Part shown: positions 1-8,280 of the stretch, piece by piece
Layout of the letters: every line of letters starts with the position of its first letter
Position numbering within the stretch: position 1 is the first letter of the stretch
Assembly: GCA_030625085.1 (NCBI GenBank)
Contig: DAOURK010000003.1
Coordinates: 20,198 to 84,197, forward strand
Length of the DNA: 64,000 nucleotides
DNA from: Pseudomonadota bacterium
GTDB taxonomy: Bacteria > SZUA-182 > DTGQ01
Direction: 5' to 3'
Position numbers and translations under genes: made by a program
The notes under the pieces: generated by a model
Told to the model about the DNA's origin: nothing
What the model saw: the letters and a program-made list of their open reading frames with translations, nothing else
Database searches by the model: none

Positions 1-3000
1 CGATTGAAAATTGATTTTTTTATAATCACAGCCATGCCGACAATACGGTCATGGACAAAATTTTTTCCTTGATGTTCCTTGCTCCATCCGGCAGCAAATG
101 TCTGGTATGCCTCAAGGGTATCATATCCAGACTGCATAGCCTGGGGGCCGCTTACATTGTTTGAACGTGGCCCTACAATTCCTATGTCGGGAGCAGATTC
201 AATTTGAGTGATAAAATTTTTAAGCCAGCCATCATGCACCAGGACGTCATTGCAGACACCGACACAATATTTTCCTCGTGCAAGTGAGAAAACATAATTG
301 GCGTTTGCCTCTACGACCCGGTTCTGATAATATCTGATGACACGGGTATGGGGATGAAAAGCGCTAACAGATTCAAAATACTCAAACGTGCCGTCTGTTG
401 AGCCATTGTCCATAAGCAACAATTCATACGGGCCCTCGGTGTAATGCAGGATGCTCTCAACACACTTCCTCGTGTACTGTAGCTGGTTATATGCCCCAAC
501 AATAATACTGGCATTAATCTTTTCGCTGTCTTCCCGGCCAATCGATGGCAAAGCTGCATCATCAGCCGAAAGATCTCCCGCGGAACTTGATGAAGCTAAT
601 TGTACAAAAGGTGACGGTGTGACCTGCGGCAGAGGCGAGGCAACAGCGTTAAATCCGATGTGCTTAAATATATCAACAAGCCTGTGTGTCCACGTGTGCT
701 CGGCAAGTGTTCGCTCATATCCGCGCCGGGCAATTTCTTCCCGTTCACCTTCATGGGCAAGATAATACCTTGATTTGTCAATCAGTTCCTCTAATGAGGA
801 GGCAATTACCACCTCCTTGTCAGGTTCATAGTACTCTTCAAGGTTGTCCACAGGAGTTGTGACTAAAAATCCATGACATCCGGGCACTTCAAAATTTCGC
901 CTTCTTATTGGCTGCGTGGTGATGGCGGATGAATTACCGAGATTAAGATTGATCCTGGATTGATTAAAAATCCTCACCATATCATAAAAGGGGATATACG
1001 AGTCTTCATTCCAACCGGCCCCGAATACATCAACAGGTAAACCGCTTTGTCTTATCTTCTCAATAAGTTCTAAACGATTGCCCTTTCCCGCGCCGACAAA
1101 GCTTACGTCCCTTGCCCCGGGAGCCGGTGTCGGCTGGTAGGTGAACGGGTTGAAGGCCCACTGGCTCTTGATGATTTTTGGGCCGAAACCGGCTCCGTGA
1201 TATTTGCCGGCGGCTTTGTGTGAGGTCGTGATGATATGGTCGGCACAGGTCGCCCATAGTAGTGCGTAATCATCAAAGCGCAGATGGTCATCATTCATCC
1301 AGATGATTGTTTGTGTGTCAGTGTGATCAGTTATAGATTTTAAGCTTTCATGAAGAATATCAGCCTGCAGATCGGAAGGACTGTACAAGAGCAAATCAGG
1401 CTGTTCTTGGCGGACGATCTCCACCAGGCGGTCCGACATGCCCGCAACCCCACGCTGCTGAGCCTCCGTGGCATAATCAAAAAATTGCACCTCTACGTTC
1501 TCAAAGTGGTGCAGAGCATTAAATATATTCCACCACCCGTAGTCATATCCTCTTCGCGCATTGCCGGAGGAAAATTTGACGCCTGCAGCCAATACCTTTA
1601 TTGACGGTTTCTTTCCGATCAGGAAGGACTTATGGTCTCGCTCTGCAGCATCGACAGGCCTCCGTGCATTTGAGTCCAGTCGCTCATTGATGATTTTTCC
1701 GTTTCCCGGCACGGGCGGCTTTGCTTTCGATAAATGCTTCCAGGTCCACATCACTGGCACGCTTATGAACTTCCAGTTCCTTGCCGTAGGTGGAACGGCT
1801 TTCCCTTTGGTCCATGTCTTGTCGCCGGCAAATAACATCTCCGGCGATTTTGATGAAGCTGCGGCGCACAGTGCCGCCAGTGAATCATAGAAGGGGAATG
1901 ATGAATATTTTCGCAGATTTCCACCAGTGACCCATGCGTCAATGGCAGCAACATGCCGCTCGTAATCTTTATATGACATGCACCGAAGGTACTTGTCTAG
2001 TTCCCCGAGGTTGTCAAATTGCCGGAAATCAATAAAACAATTTTCAGGAATATACTTCTCGATGTTTGAGGCGCCGAGATAAATCGGGATTGTCCTGGTT
2101 TCAAAGCAATCGAGGATTTTTTCGGTAATATAGCCGGCAGAGAGGACCGGATGATTGGTGTTTTCAAAACAGAGGTTGTATCGATATTGCTTCTGCACAG
2201 ATAATTTTCGGCCTTCCGGGATCGCACCGCGGTAATTGGACAGGGGGAAAGGCGGTGTGCCGTATACATCGAAGGGGATGTCCGAGTTTTTGGAAAACCA
2301 CTCTGCAACCTCAATGCGCTTTGAATAGAGCTCGCCGGGAACATGGGACCGCTTGTTGCCGCTGATCATGCAGATGGCATTCTTGCGGCATGGCAGAGGA
2401 TAAAGCAATTCGCGCTGACTTTGCCGATCCGTTACCGGTTCCTCTTTTAATCCGGCGCGGGGGAAGAGTATTTTATGGAATTTATTGTCCCGCCCAATCA
2501 GCGCATCAAATAAACCAAATACATGGTCAAAGTGTTTCCAGATACCCTCATCAAATTCACCCGGCAGCACAACAGCCGGCTCCAGCATGAGCAAGATGTT
2601 TAAACCCGGGAGCCTGCCTCTGTAACTGAAGGCATTGTGATATACATAATGATCACACCCCTCTATTGGAAAACAAGACCAAATAATCGAGACATTCCCG
2701 CGATAAAAGGCCTTAATATCATTCTGAGGCAAATGTCCGTAAACAATATTTATGGTGAGCTTTTTTTCACCACCTGCATGCGGGAGTACAGTCCGCAAAT
2801 TATACTTCAGTTCAAGACTGGCAAGATCCTCTCGTATACGGCCATCAAGAGTAGAGCAGAATTCTTTGCTGACGAAAATACCATTTGTGCCATTATCAAA
2901 TACCAGGATATAATCATGCTGCTGTAAAAACTTTATGATATCGTCGCCCCCCACATTAATCTCCACAATTATCAATGCCGGTCGAAAGCGAGCCCAGTCA

Positions 3001-4148
3001 TTGCTTTCCAGTACGGCAAGATCATACCCTTCTGCATCAACGGACATAAAATCAATCGTTATCCCCCCAAGGTGCGATTCAAAGATGTCAACTAATCTTA
3101 CAACAGGAGTTGGTTCTTCTGAGACTAAGGTTGCGCCATAAAGTTTGCCCGCCTGAAGGGCGGCCTGCTTATTGAAGGAAGAGAGGGTATCTGCCGACAT
3201 CCGATAAAATGTCATGGTCCCCGGTGCGGGGCCAACGCCAACCTTCAGGTTGATATCACGATCTCTCTTTGCGCAGAGTCCGGCATGAAGGTTCGGTTCC
3301 GGTTCAACATTAATACCCCGCCAACCCCTGCCATAAAACAGCTTGGTGTTGCTGAAAATATCGGGGTCATTTGCTCCGACGTCCACATAAAAACCATCAC
3401 GCCTATGGGAGAACAAGGCATCAATAACTAAATCCTCCCTGTATTGACTATATGTTGCCAAAGATGAGTTTGGCCCTATTTTGGCAACCAACAGCTCATT
3501 TTCCAAAACGAATTCAATATCATCTAATGCGTGCCCCCCCTTCACCCGCCAGCGAACATCCATCTCCCAAGAATCCTCAGAAGGAGTTACCGGATCGATC
3601 CATAAGGCATCATATTTTTTCGATAAAAGCTGATTAAAATCTTTTAATTTACCTGGCGGTATCCCAAGATATCTTGTAGGTGTGTCATCGGGCTCGACTT
3701 CGCATTGAATTTCACGAATCTTCCCCTTTTGAATCAACTCAGTGAGTGTTTTTAGTACTGTCAGATCTATGCCCTGCAAGTCTGTTATCAACGTATCAAT
3801 TTCCTGAATATTGTTACTGATACAAAAATCATAAAGATTTATTGTAGGTACTTTTATCTTTTTTTGCGCAGTAAGCAAACCACTTTTCATATGGCCAAAC
3901 TCAGGATTTGGGCTCCCGAGAGAAGAAGCCGCAGTCCAATTCGTTGTAATAGTAAACTCAACTTCTTCCCCGCTCTTTTCCATCAATGCACCATAAATAA
4001 ATTTGACATTGAGGTCATTTTGATAAAATTTTTCGGCTTGTTCAATTTTATCAGGATTGGCATCAAAACCATAACACAGGTCATAATACGGCCTGATACG
4101 ATTAAAATTAACCAAATTATGAATTCCGCAATAAAATAATGTCTTCAT
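1..4148 (-). CDS. Giant FkbM methyltransferase / multi-glycosyltransferase fusion, runs off left edge
   Basis: Minus-strand reading frame from the ATG at 4148 to the window edge, at least 1382 codons with no stop. I checked the frame at several well-spaced points and it is the same throughout. Domains in order: an FkbM-like segment (about 1-200); a clearer FkbM SAM-dependent methyltransferase (about 230-400, glycine-rich FYVDVGAND near 253); a GT10/fucosyltransferase-like domain (about 450-750, motif NLCFENTNH near 658 followed by YITEKILDCF); a CgeB-like GT-B glycosyltransferase (about 840-1165); and the start of a GT-A family 2 glycosyltransferase (from about 1211, DNGSTDGT). Together these point to building and O-methylating a surface glycan, probably on flagellin given the neighbours. 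The target is inferred. The C-terminus is outside the window. Confidence 0.82.
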   Translation of the reverse strand, partial: MKTLFYCGIHNLVNFNRIRPYYDLCYGFDANPDKIEQAEKFYQNDLNVKFIYGALMEKSGEEVEFTITTNWTAASSLGSPNPEFGHMKSGLLTAQKKIKVPTINLYDFCISNNIQEIDTLITDLQGIDLTVLKTLTELIQKGKIREIQCEVEPDDTPTRYLGIPPGKLKDFNQLLSKKYDALWIDPVTPSEDSWEMDVRWRVKGGHALDDIEFVLENELLVAKIGPNSSLATYSQYREDLVIDALFSHRRDGFYVDVGANDPDIFSNTKLFYGRGWRGINVEPEPNLHAGLCAKRDRDINLKVGVGPAPGTMTFYRMSADTLSSFNKQAALQAGKLYGATLVSEEPTPVVRLVDIFESHLGGITIDFMSVDAEGYDLAVLESNDWARFRPALIIVEINVGGDDIIKFLQQHDYILVFDNGTNGIFVSKEFCSTLDGRIREDLASLELKYNLRTVLPHAGGEKKLTINIVYGHLPQNDIKAFYRGNVSIIWSCFPIEGCDHYVYHNAFSYRGRLPGLNILLMLEPAVVLPGEFDEGIWKHFDHVFGLFDALIGRDNKFHKILFPRAGLKEEPVTDRQSQRELLYPLPCRKNAICMISGNKRSHVPGELYSKRIEVAEWFSKNSDIPFDVYGTPPFPLSNYRGAIPEGRKLSVQKQYRYNLCFENTNHPVLSAGYITEKILDCFETRTIPIYLGASNIEKYIPENCFIDFRQFDNLGELDKYLRCMSYKDYERHVAAIDAWVTGGNLRKYSSFPFYDSLAALCAAASSKSPEMLFAGDKTWTKGKAVPPTARNWKFISVPVMWTWKHLSKAKPPVPGNGKIINERLDSNARRPVDAAERDHKSFLIGKKPSIKVLAAGVKFSSGNARRGYDYGWWNIFNALHHFENVEVQFFDYATEAQQRGVAGMSDRLVEIVRQEQPDLLLYSPSDLQADILHESLKSITDHTDTQTIIWMNDDHLRFDDYALLWATCADHIITTSHKAAGKYHGAGFGPKIIKSQWAFNPFTYQPTPAPGARDVSFVGAGKGNRLELIEKIRQSGLPVDVFGAGWNEDSYIPFYDMVRIFNQSRINLNLGNSSAITTQPIRRRNFEVPGCHGFLVTTPVDNLEEYYEPDKEVVIASSLEELIDKSRYYLAHEGEREEIARRGYERTLAEHTWTHRLVDIFKHIGFNAVASPLPQVTPSPFVQLASSSSAGDLSADDAALPSIGREDSEKINASIIVGAYNQLQYTRKCVESILHYTEGPYELLLMDNGSTDGTFEYFESVSAFHPHTRVIRYYQNRVVEANANYVFSLARGKYCVGVCNDVLVHDGWLKNFITQIESAPDIGIVGPRSNNVSGPQAMQSGYDTLEAYQTFAAGWSKEHQGKNFVHDRIVGMAVIIKKSIFN

Positions 4149-4262
4149 GGAATCTGATTATCTCTCCTTGCATATTAAAATTTACATCAAACACAATTAG
4201 ATCCATTTTTCTATTTTCTATGATTTTTAAAATATAGATTTTCGGATATTAAATTTTATCCT

Positions 4263-4286
4263 GTAGCGCAGGGCTAAAGCCCTGCG
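4263..4286. repeat. REP-like palindrome, copy 1
   Basis: Palindromic intergenic unit with core GCAGGGCTAAAGCCCTGC, preceded by GTAGC. It belongs to a family with near-identical copies near 25495, 44913, 52963, 55851 and 55930, all between genes. It sits between flaF and the giant glycosyltransferase gene and could form a stable hairpin in RNA from either strand. Confidence 0.75.
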
Positions 4287-4434
4287 TCCTTCTGTTTGAA
4301 TATGGATTGTGAAATTATTTTTTTGAAAATCTATAGCGGGGCTATTTATCTTTAACTCAGGGGTTGAATCAATTTCTGTATGATGCCGCCCTCCTCTATG
4401 CGGTATTATCCATCAGGGACTATATTACACTTTG

Positions 4435-4809
4435 TTATGCCGGGCCCCCCAGACCGGCGGCAAGGTTAAGATTAATGTTGATGATCGCTTGCAGTTTTTC
4501 AGGGGCCGGGTAAGTCATAGCTTCAAAAATACGCCCGTCAATAAATATGCTCAGGTTGAGTATGTCCTCTTTCAGTTTTTGAGGGAGTGGATTATCGGGC
4601 TTTATCAGCTCTGATTGAAAGAGACTCCATATCTTCTGGTTATATTTAAGCGCTTCATCCAATTTTGTATTTCGGTCTTCATCATCCCAGTTGTTTTGGC
4701 AATGCTTTAGTTTTAAAGCCGCCTTGGTGAGAACCGACGACTCTAATTCACGTCCGGTCATGGTAATCTTTTGAGTGGTTTTATATGCTTCTAATTGAGC
4801 TGAGTGCAT
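4435..4809 (-). CDS. flaF: FlaF, flagellar biosynthesis regulator
   Basis: A 124-residue protein that fits the FlaF family in length and pattern: an N-terminal helix with QKIT and a REL.SSVL segment, then an NNWDDE stretch, DEALKYNQKIWSLFQ, DNPLP, LSIFIDGR and the near-terminal PAPEKL..II.IN.NLAAGL motif. In Caulobacter, FlaF is needed for flagellin synthesis and works against FlbT, and flbT is also present in this module at 7861. The start is supported by a strong GGAGGAG box upstream of the ATG. It is encoded on the minus strand, between a flagellin-type gene and the giant glycosyltransferase. FlaF is best known from Alphaproteobacteria, so its presence here is notable. Confidence 0.88.
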   Translation of the reverse strand: MHSAQLEAYKTTQKITMTGRELESSVLTKAALKLKHCQNNWDDEDRNTKLDEALKYNQKIWSLFQSELIKPDNPLPQKLKEDILNLSIFIDGRIFEAMTYPAPEKLQAIININLNLAAGLGGPA

Positions 4810-5144
4810 TTTTAATCTCCTCCGATTAAAAATCTATTGAGAACTTACCCTAACCCGGACAAGCCGGAACCAAAAAGGTTTTAAAATTTTCTATCATAAA
4901 AAACACGAAACTCAGAACTAAGCGCTTAATGAATTATAGACATTCAGATAATTAATTACAAAAATATTCTCTCGAAATCCTCAACTTTAAAAGGATTGAC
5001 CACAATAAAAAATAGTAATTAATTATTTGAAAAACTATAGACTAATGCATTGCTGAATCGTTTAAACGGACCACCCTTCCCTACCCTCCCATCGAGGGAG
5101 GAGGACTGAATAAAAGCCGGTTGCACGGAATTTACAGTAATTGT
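4810..5144. other. Intergenic, flagellin-like gene to flaF
   Basis: AT-rich 335-base gap. Apart from the flaF ribosome-binding site at its left end I see no gene, no convincing terminator and no recognisable promoter. Confidence 0.5.
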
Positions 5145-5990
5145 TTATCTCAATAATGCTGTTAATTGTGACTGCTTTTCCGTTATGCCCCTGATTACTT
5201 CTATAGTCAGGGCCTGTCTCAGTTCCACGCTCTTGATCTGCGCGGCAACCTCGTTCATGTCGGCATTTTTAATCTTTTCCGCTCGATTTCTATGAAAATT
5301 AGCTGTCCTGGTATTATGTGCCTGCCAACGGGCAATGCCGAACGCGTCAAATGCCAGTCCGGCGCGTTTTTGTTCGAGAGTATCCTTTGCCGTCCGAAGA
5401 TTGGCGGCGGCATCGGCGATCTCGGCATCGGTTGGCTCCTCCGGCAGTTCCGGAATATCCAGGCCCTCGGGCCCCGTATGGACTTGTCGGCTATGGATGG
5501 TTTTCCTGACGCCGTTTTCGCCGACCATTACCTCCCAATCGCCTGCGCCGGGAACAACAGAAGGGTCCGCCATGATTTTTTTCGCATCTTCTTCCGGGGG
5601 GGGGATGGTCAACTGGTCGATTTGTTTCCGGAAGGCGCTAAAACCCTTCAATAATTCAGCCCTTTCCGGGCTGTCCGGAGGGAAGGGGGGATAATTTTTT
5701 ATAATCCTGTCCAATTGACTTTTCATCTTTTCAAGATAATCGTCGATTGTGCCCATTGTTGTATCCGCTATCCTGATATTCATGGCAACCATGTTAATAC
5801 CGGAGTTTATAGCCTGGAGACGGTTAAAAGCCGAATGACTGTTGCTCGCCGCTGCCCATGCGGAAGGATTGTCTTTGGATGAGTTGATTTTTTTCCCGGT
5901 GCTCAGCCTTTGGGTCAGTGAATCCATTGTCTTGTTGAGACCTTTAAGATTGAAGAGAGCCTGATTTATCCCAATCTTAATGCTTGGCAT
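5145..5990 (-). CDS. Flagellin-like protein, short form
   Basis: A 281-residue protein with the two conserved ends of bacterial flagellin. The N-terminal D0/D1 helix contains LTQRLSTGKKINSSKDNPSAW, and the C-terminal helix (about 235-281) ends in ELRQALTIEVI and QSQLTALL. The middle is short and proline/acid-rich (PPFPPDSPE, PPPEED, ELPEEPTDAE), unlike the larger flagellin encoded divergently at 6508. I chose the ATG at 5990 over the upstream ATG at 6020 because AAAGGAG lies 7 bases before it. It could be a minor filament subunit, a cap-proximal or junction subunit, or a modified paralogue. The sequence does not decide between these. Confidence 0.8.
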   Translation of the reverse strand: MPSIKIGINQALFNLKGLNKTMDSLTQRLSTGKKINSSKDNPSAWAAASNSHSAFNRLQAINSGINMVAMNIRIADTTMGTIDDYLEKMKSQLDRIIKNYPPFPPDSPERAELLKGFSAFRKQIDQLTIPPPEEDAKKIMADPSVVPGAGDWEVMVGENGVRKTIHSRQVHTGPEGLDIPELPEEPTDAEIADAAANLRTAKDTLEQKRAGLAFDAFGIARWQAHNTRTANFHRNRAEKIKNADMNEVAAQIKSVELRQALTIEVIRGITEKQSQLTALLR

Positions 5991-6337
5991 ATCTTCTCCT
6001 TTCATGAAGAGTATACACATGAAGACATAACATTATTATCTATCTTCACACCCTAATTTCATGCCAACCAAAGCAACACTTATATATATTATCGGAATAT
6101 TTAAAAATATCTTTAAGGTATTTTTAAAAATGCAGATATGCTGCAAGATTATCCATAATCTTTTGGGGTCGAAATAGGTATATATGCGGCTCCAGGTGGC
6201 TTGAGGCACAATTTTCGGGGCGCCCCGAATTTTTTTTTACGATTTAGTGAATTTTGACTGAAGTTTTAAAAGGATTGTCCGATAGAAAAAGCAGAGGCTG
6301 AAAAAATCAAGGTTAAAGGCTGAAAAATTAAAATCCG

Positions 6338-6478
6338 GAAGGAGGTGAAAAAAATAAGCACCTGATAAAAAAAAGTGATGAAAAAAGATTGAAAAAACCG
6401 CCGATGAAATCGGCCGAGCACAAAATCGGTAAAGTACAAAAACATTACCGGTAAGAATTACCGGTAAGAATTACCGAA
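6338..6478 (+). promoter_or_regulatory. Structured, repeat-bearing leader upstream of flagellin
   Basis: The region before the flagellin start holds several small structures. AGGTG at about 6343 can pair with CACCT at about 6360. CCGAT and ATCGG (6401-6413) can form a hairpin with a 3-base loop. A perfect 13-base tandem repeat, TTACCGGTAAGAA, lies at 6445-6457 and 6458-6470 and is followed by a third partial unit at 6471. Each unit contains the 10-base palindrome TTACCGGTAA. In Caulobacter, FlbT acts on the flagellin mRNA leader, so this is a candidate FlbT target. That link is inference, and I could not place a sigma-28 or sigma-54 promoter with confidence. Confidence 0.45.
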
Positions 6479-6507
6479 AACAAAATTCCTAGAAAAGGAG
6501 AATCAGC

Positions 6508-7617
6508 ATGGCTAACAACATCACATTATCCACCGGAATGCGCTCCAACTTAATGAGCCTTCAGTCGACATTAGATCTTCTTAACCAAACACAGAATCGC
6601 CTGTCAACAGGGTTAAAAGTCAATACCGCTCTTGATGATCCGACCGCCTACTTTACAGCCCTGACACTTACAACACGTGCCAGTAACATTAATTCACTCA
6701 AGGACGAAATGGGCCAGGCTATTCAAACAATAAAAGCCGCGGACATAGGCATCACAGCAATTAGCGACTTAGTCGATCAGGCAAAAGGTATTGCGAAGAA
6801 AGCGCAGGCAGTTGTGATCGTCAACGACAAACAGTACGTTACTTTAAACACCGTCGCGGCAGATGATGTAATTACCATCGGGGGCGCAATTCTTACGGCA
6901 GTTGCTGGGACTGCGACTGCCACCCAATTCAGCATCGACGGTACCGATGCGGAGGACGCGGCAGCCTTAGCGGCCGCAATAAACAGTGCAAGTATGTCAG
7001 TAGGGGGTGGGGCCGTAACCGCCGATAATGAGGGTGTCAAGGTATACATCGAGGCTGCGGGCGTCGATTTAACAACCGGCAGTATTGTAGCCGCTGGTAC
7101 AATGGTCGAATCAGATATAATATCTGTCGCCAATGAAATGGCCACCCTTCAAGGCTCTTACAACGAGATGTTGGACCAGATTGATCATATGGTAATAGAC
7201 GCGGGCTACAAGGGTAAAAACCTTCTCAACAGTGACAATCTTGAGGTAAACTTCGAAGGGGATCGTAAGATTACTATTGAGGGGTTCTCGGCAAGGGTTG
7301 CCGGTTTAGAGCTCACAGACGCTGACTGGACCTCGACCGCCGATCAAGACGGCAATCTCTCTGAGATCGAAGATGCTCTTACCACGCTGGGGGGCGAGGC
7401 ATCAAAGATGGCCTCGAATCTGGGTATCATCACCACACGTGAAAAATTTTCAACTAACATAGTAAACCTCCTTACCGAAGGCGCCGATAAACTTACACTC
7501 GCCGACATGAACGAAGAAGGAGCGAACATGTTGGCGCTCCAAACCAAACAGGCCCTTGCGGCAACAGCGCTGAGCATGTCTGCTCAGGCGGCCCAGTCGG
7601 TGTTGAGGTTGTTCTGA
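6508..7617 (+). CDS. Flagellin, main filament subunit
   Basis: A 369-residue flagellin. The N-terminal D0/D1 region carries QNRLSTGLKVNTALDDPTAY and runs to about residue 105. A variable central domain rich in Ala, Gly, Thr and Asp covers about 106-210. The C-terminal D1/D0 region (about 290-369) has TTREKFSTNIVNLLTEGADKL and ends in SMSAQAAQSVLRLF. There is no signal peptide, as expected for export by the flagellar type III system. The ATG is preceded by AAAAGGAG at good spacing. The gene is divergent from the short flagellin-like gene, followed by an intrinsic terminator, and flanked by flbT and flaF. The GC-rich codon choice differs from the AT-rich housekeeping genes elsewhere in the window. 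Confidence 0.93.
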   Translation: MANNITLSTGMRSNLMSLQSTLDLLNQTQNRLSTGLKVNTALDDPTAYFTALTLTTRASNINSLKDEMGQAIQTIKAADIGITAISDLVDQAKGIAKKAQAVVIVNDKQYVTLNTVAADDVITIGGAILTAVAGTATATQFSIDGTDAEDAAALAAAINSASMSVGGGAVTADNEGVKVYIEAAGVDLTTGSIVAAGTMVESDIISVANEMATLQGSYNEMLDQIDHMVIDAGYKGKNLLNSDNLEVNFEGDRKITIEGFSARVAGLELTDADWTSTADQDGNLSEIEDALTTLGGEASKMASNLGIITTREKFSTNIVNLLTEGADKLTLADMNEEGANMLALQTKQALAATALSMSAQAAQSVLRLF

Positions 7618-7640
7618 TAAACAAGATCAAGTAATGGATC

Positions 7641-7670
7641 AAAATGGGGGGGCTTGCCCCCCCATTTTTT
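7641..7670 (+). terminator. Intrinsic terminator after flagellin
   Basis: A long perfect stem: AAAATGGGGGGGC at 7641-7653 pairs with GCCCCCCCATTTT at 7656-7668, followed by a T run. It lies 24 bases after the flagellin stop and separates flagellin from flbT. Confidence 0.9.
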
Positions 7671-7860
7671 CCAACTATCCAACTAACAAGCACCGGCCCC
7701 ATGAATATAAATAACAGACGGATAAAACCCCCGATACAGCACATTTCAGACGATGGAGGCAAGCAAAAGCGACTCCTCTTATCCGCAATTCCAATTCTTC
7801 AAATAAAAGGTGTGTAAAGGTATGATTAATCAAAAGAAGACAAAAAGAGCATAAGAGAAA

Positions 7861-8280
7861 ATGTCATTGAAAATATCATTAAAACCGCACGAAAGATTAA
7901 TTATCGGCGGCGCTGTAATTGTAAATGCAAAGACCGGGTGTGATCTGATCGTTGAAAATAATGTCCCCATACTCCGCGAAAAAGATATCATGGCCGTAAA
8001 GGGGGCCGATTCACCATGCCGGAGGATTTATTTTGTCATACAGCTTATGTATGTGGATGGTAAAAATCTGACTGAACATCATAAAACCTACTGGGAATTG
8101 GTAAAGGACGTGATGGGTGCGGCCCCGAGCACCCGCGGATTAATTATTGAGATCAGCGAATATGTCCTGCACAACAAGTATTATCAGGCGCTGAAACTAA
8201 CCCGCGGATTGATCGATTACGAGCAGGAGGCCGTCAGTAAGGCCGGCAAGGCGGCGGCAAGATCGCCGGGCTCTGTTTAA
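7861..8280 (+). CDS. flbT: FlbT, flagellin mRNA regulator
   Basis: A 139-residue protein matching the FlbT family: SLKISLKPHERLIIGGAVI at the start, then LIVENNVPILREKDIM, a central RRIYFVIQLMY segment, and a C-terminal helical part with EISEYVLHNKYYQALKLTRGLI. FlbT in Caulobacter represses flagellin translation and destabilises the message through its 5' leader. It lies directly downstream of the terminated flagellin gene. The ribosome-binding site is weak, so low expression is likely. Its 3' end overlaps the opposite-strand glycosyltransferase gene by 47 bases. Confidence 0.88.
   Translation: MSLKISLKPHERLIIGGAVIVNAKTGCDLIVENNVPILREKDIMAVKGADSPCRRIYFVIQLMYVDGKNLTEHHKTYWELVKDVMGAAPSTRGLIIEISEYVLHNKYYQALKLTRGLIDYEQEAVSKAGKAAARSPGSV

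Noticed and set aside
1060-2344. Several minus-strand open frames in other frames within the first 2.3 kb
   Set aside because: They overlap the single long frame that carries recognisable glycosyltransferase domains; their own sequences do not look like real proteins.
5292-5694. Plus-strand open frames opposite the short flagellin-like gene
   Set aside because: They lie antisense to a clear flagellin coding sequence and show no homology by eye.
5991-6337. Sigma-28 or sigma-54 promoter for the flagellin genes
   Set aside because: Partial matches such as CCGATA or GG/GC pairs are present but the spacing is wrong in each case.
6777-7145. Minus-strand frame inside the flagellin gene
   Set aside because: Low-complexity antisense shadow of the repetitive Ala/Gly/Thr domain.
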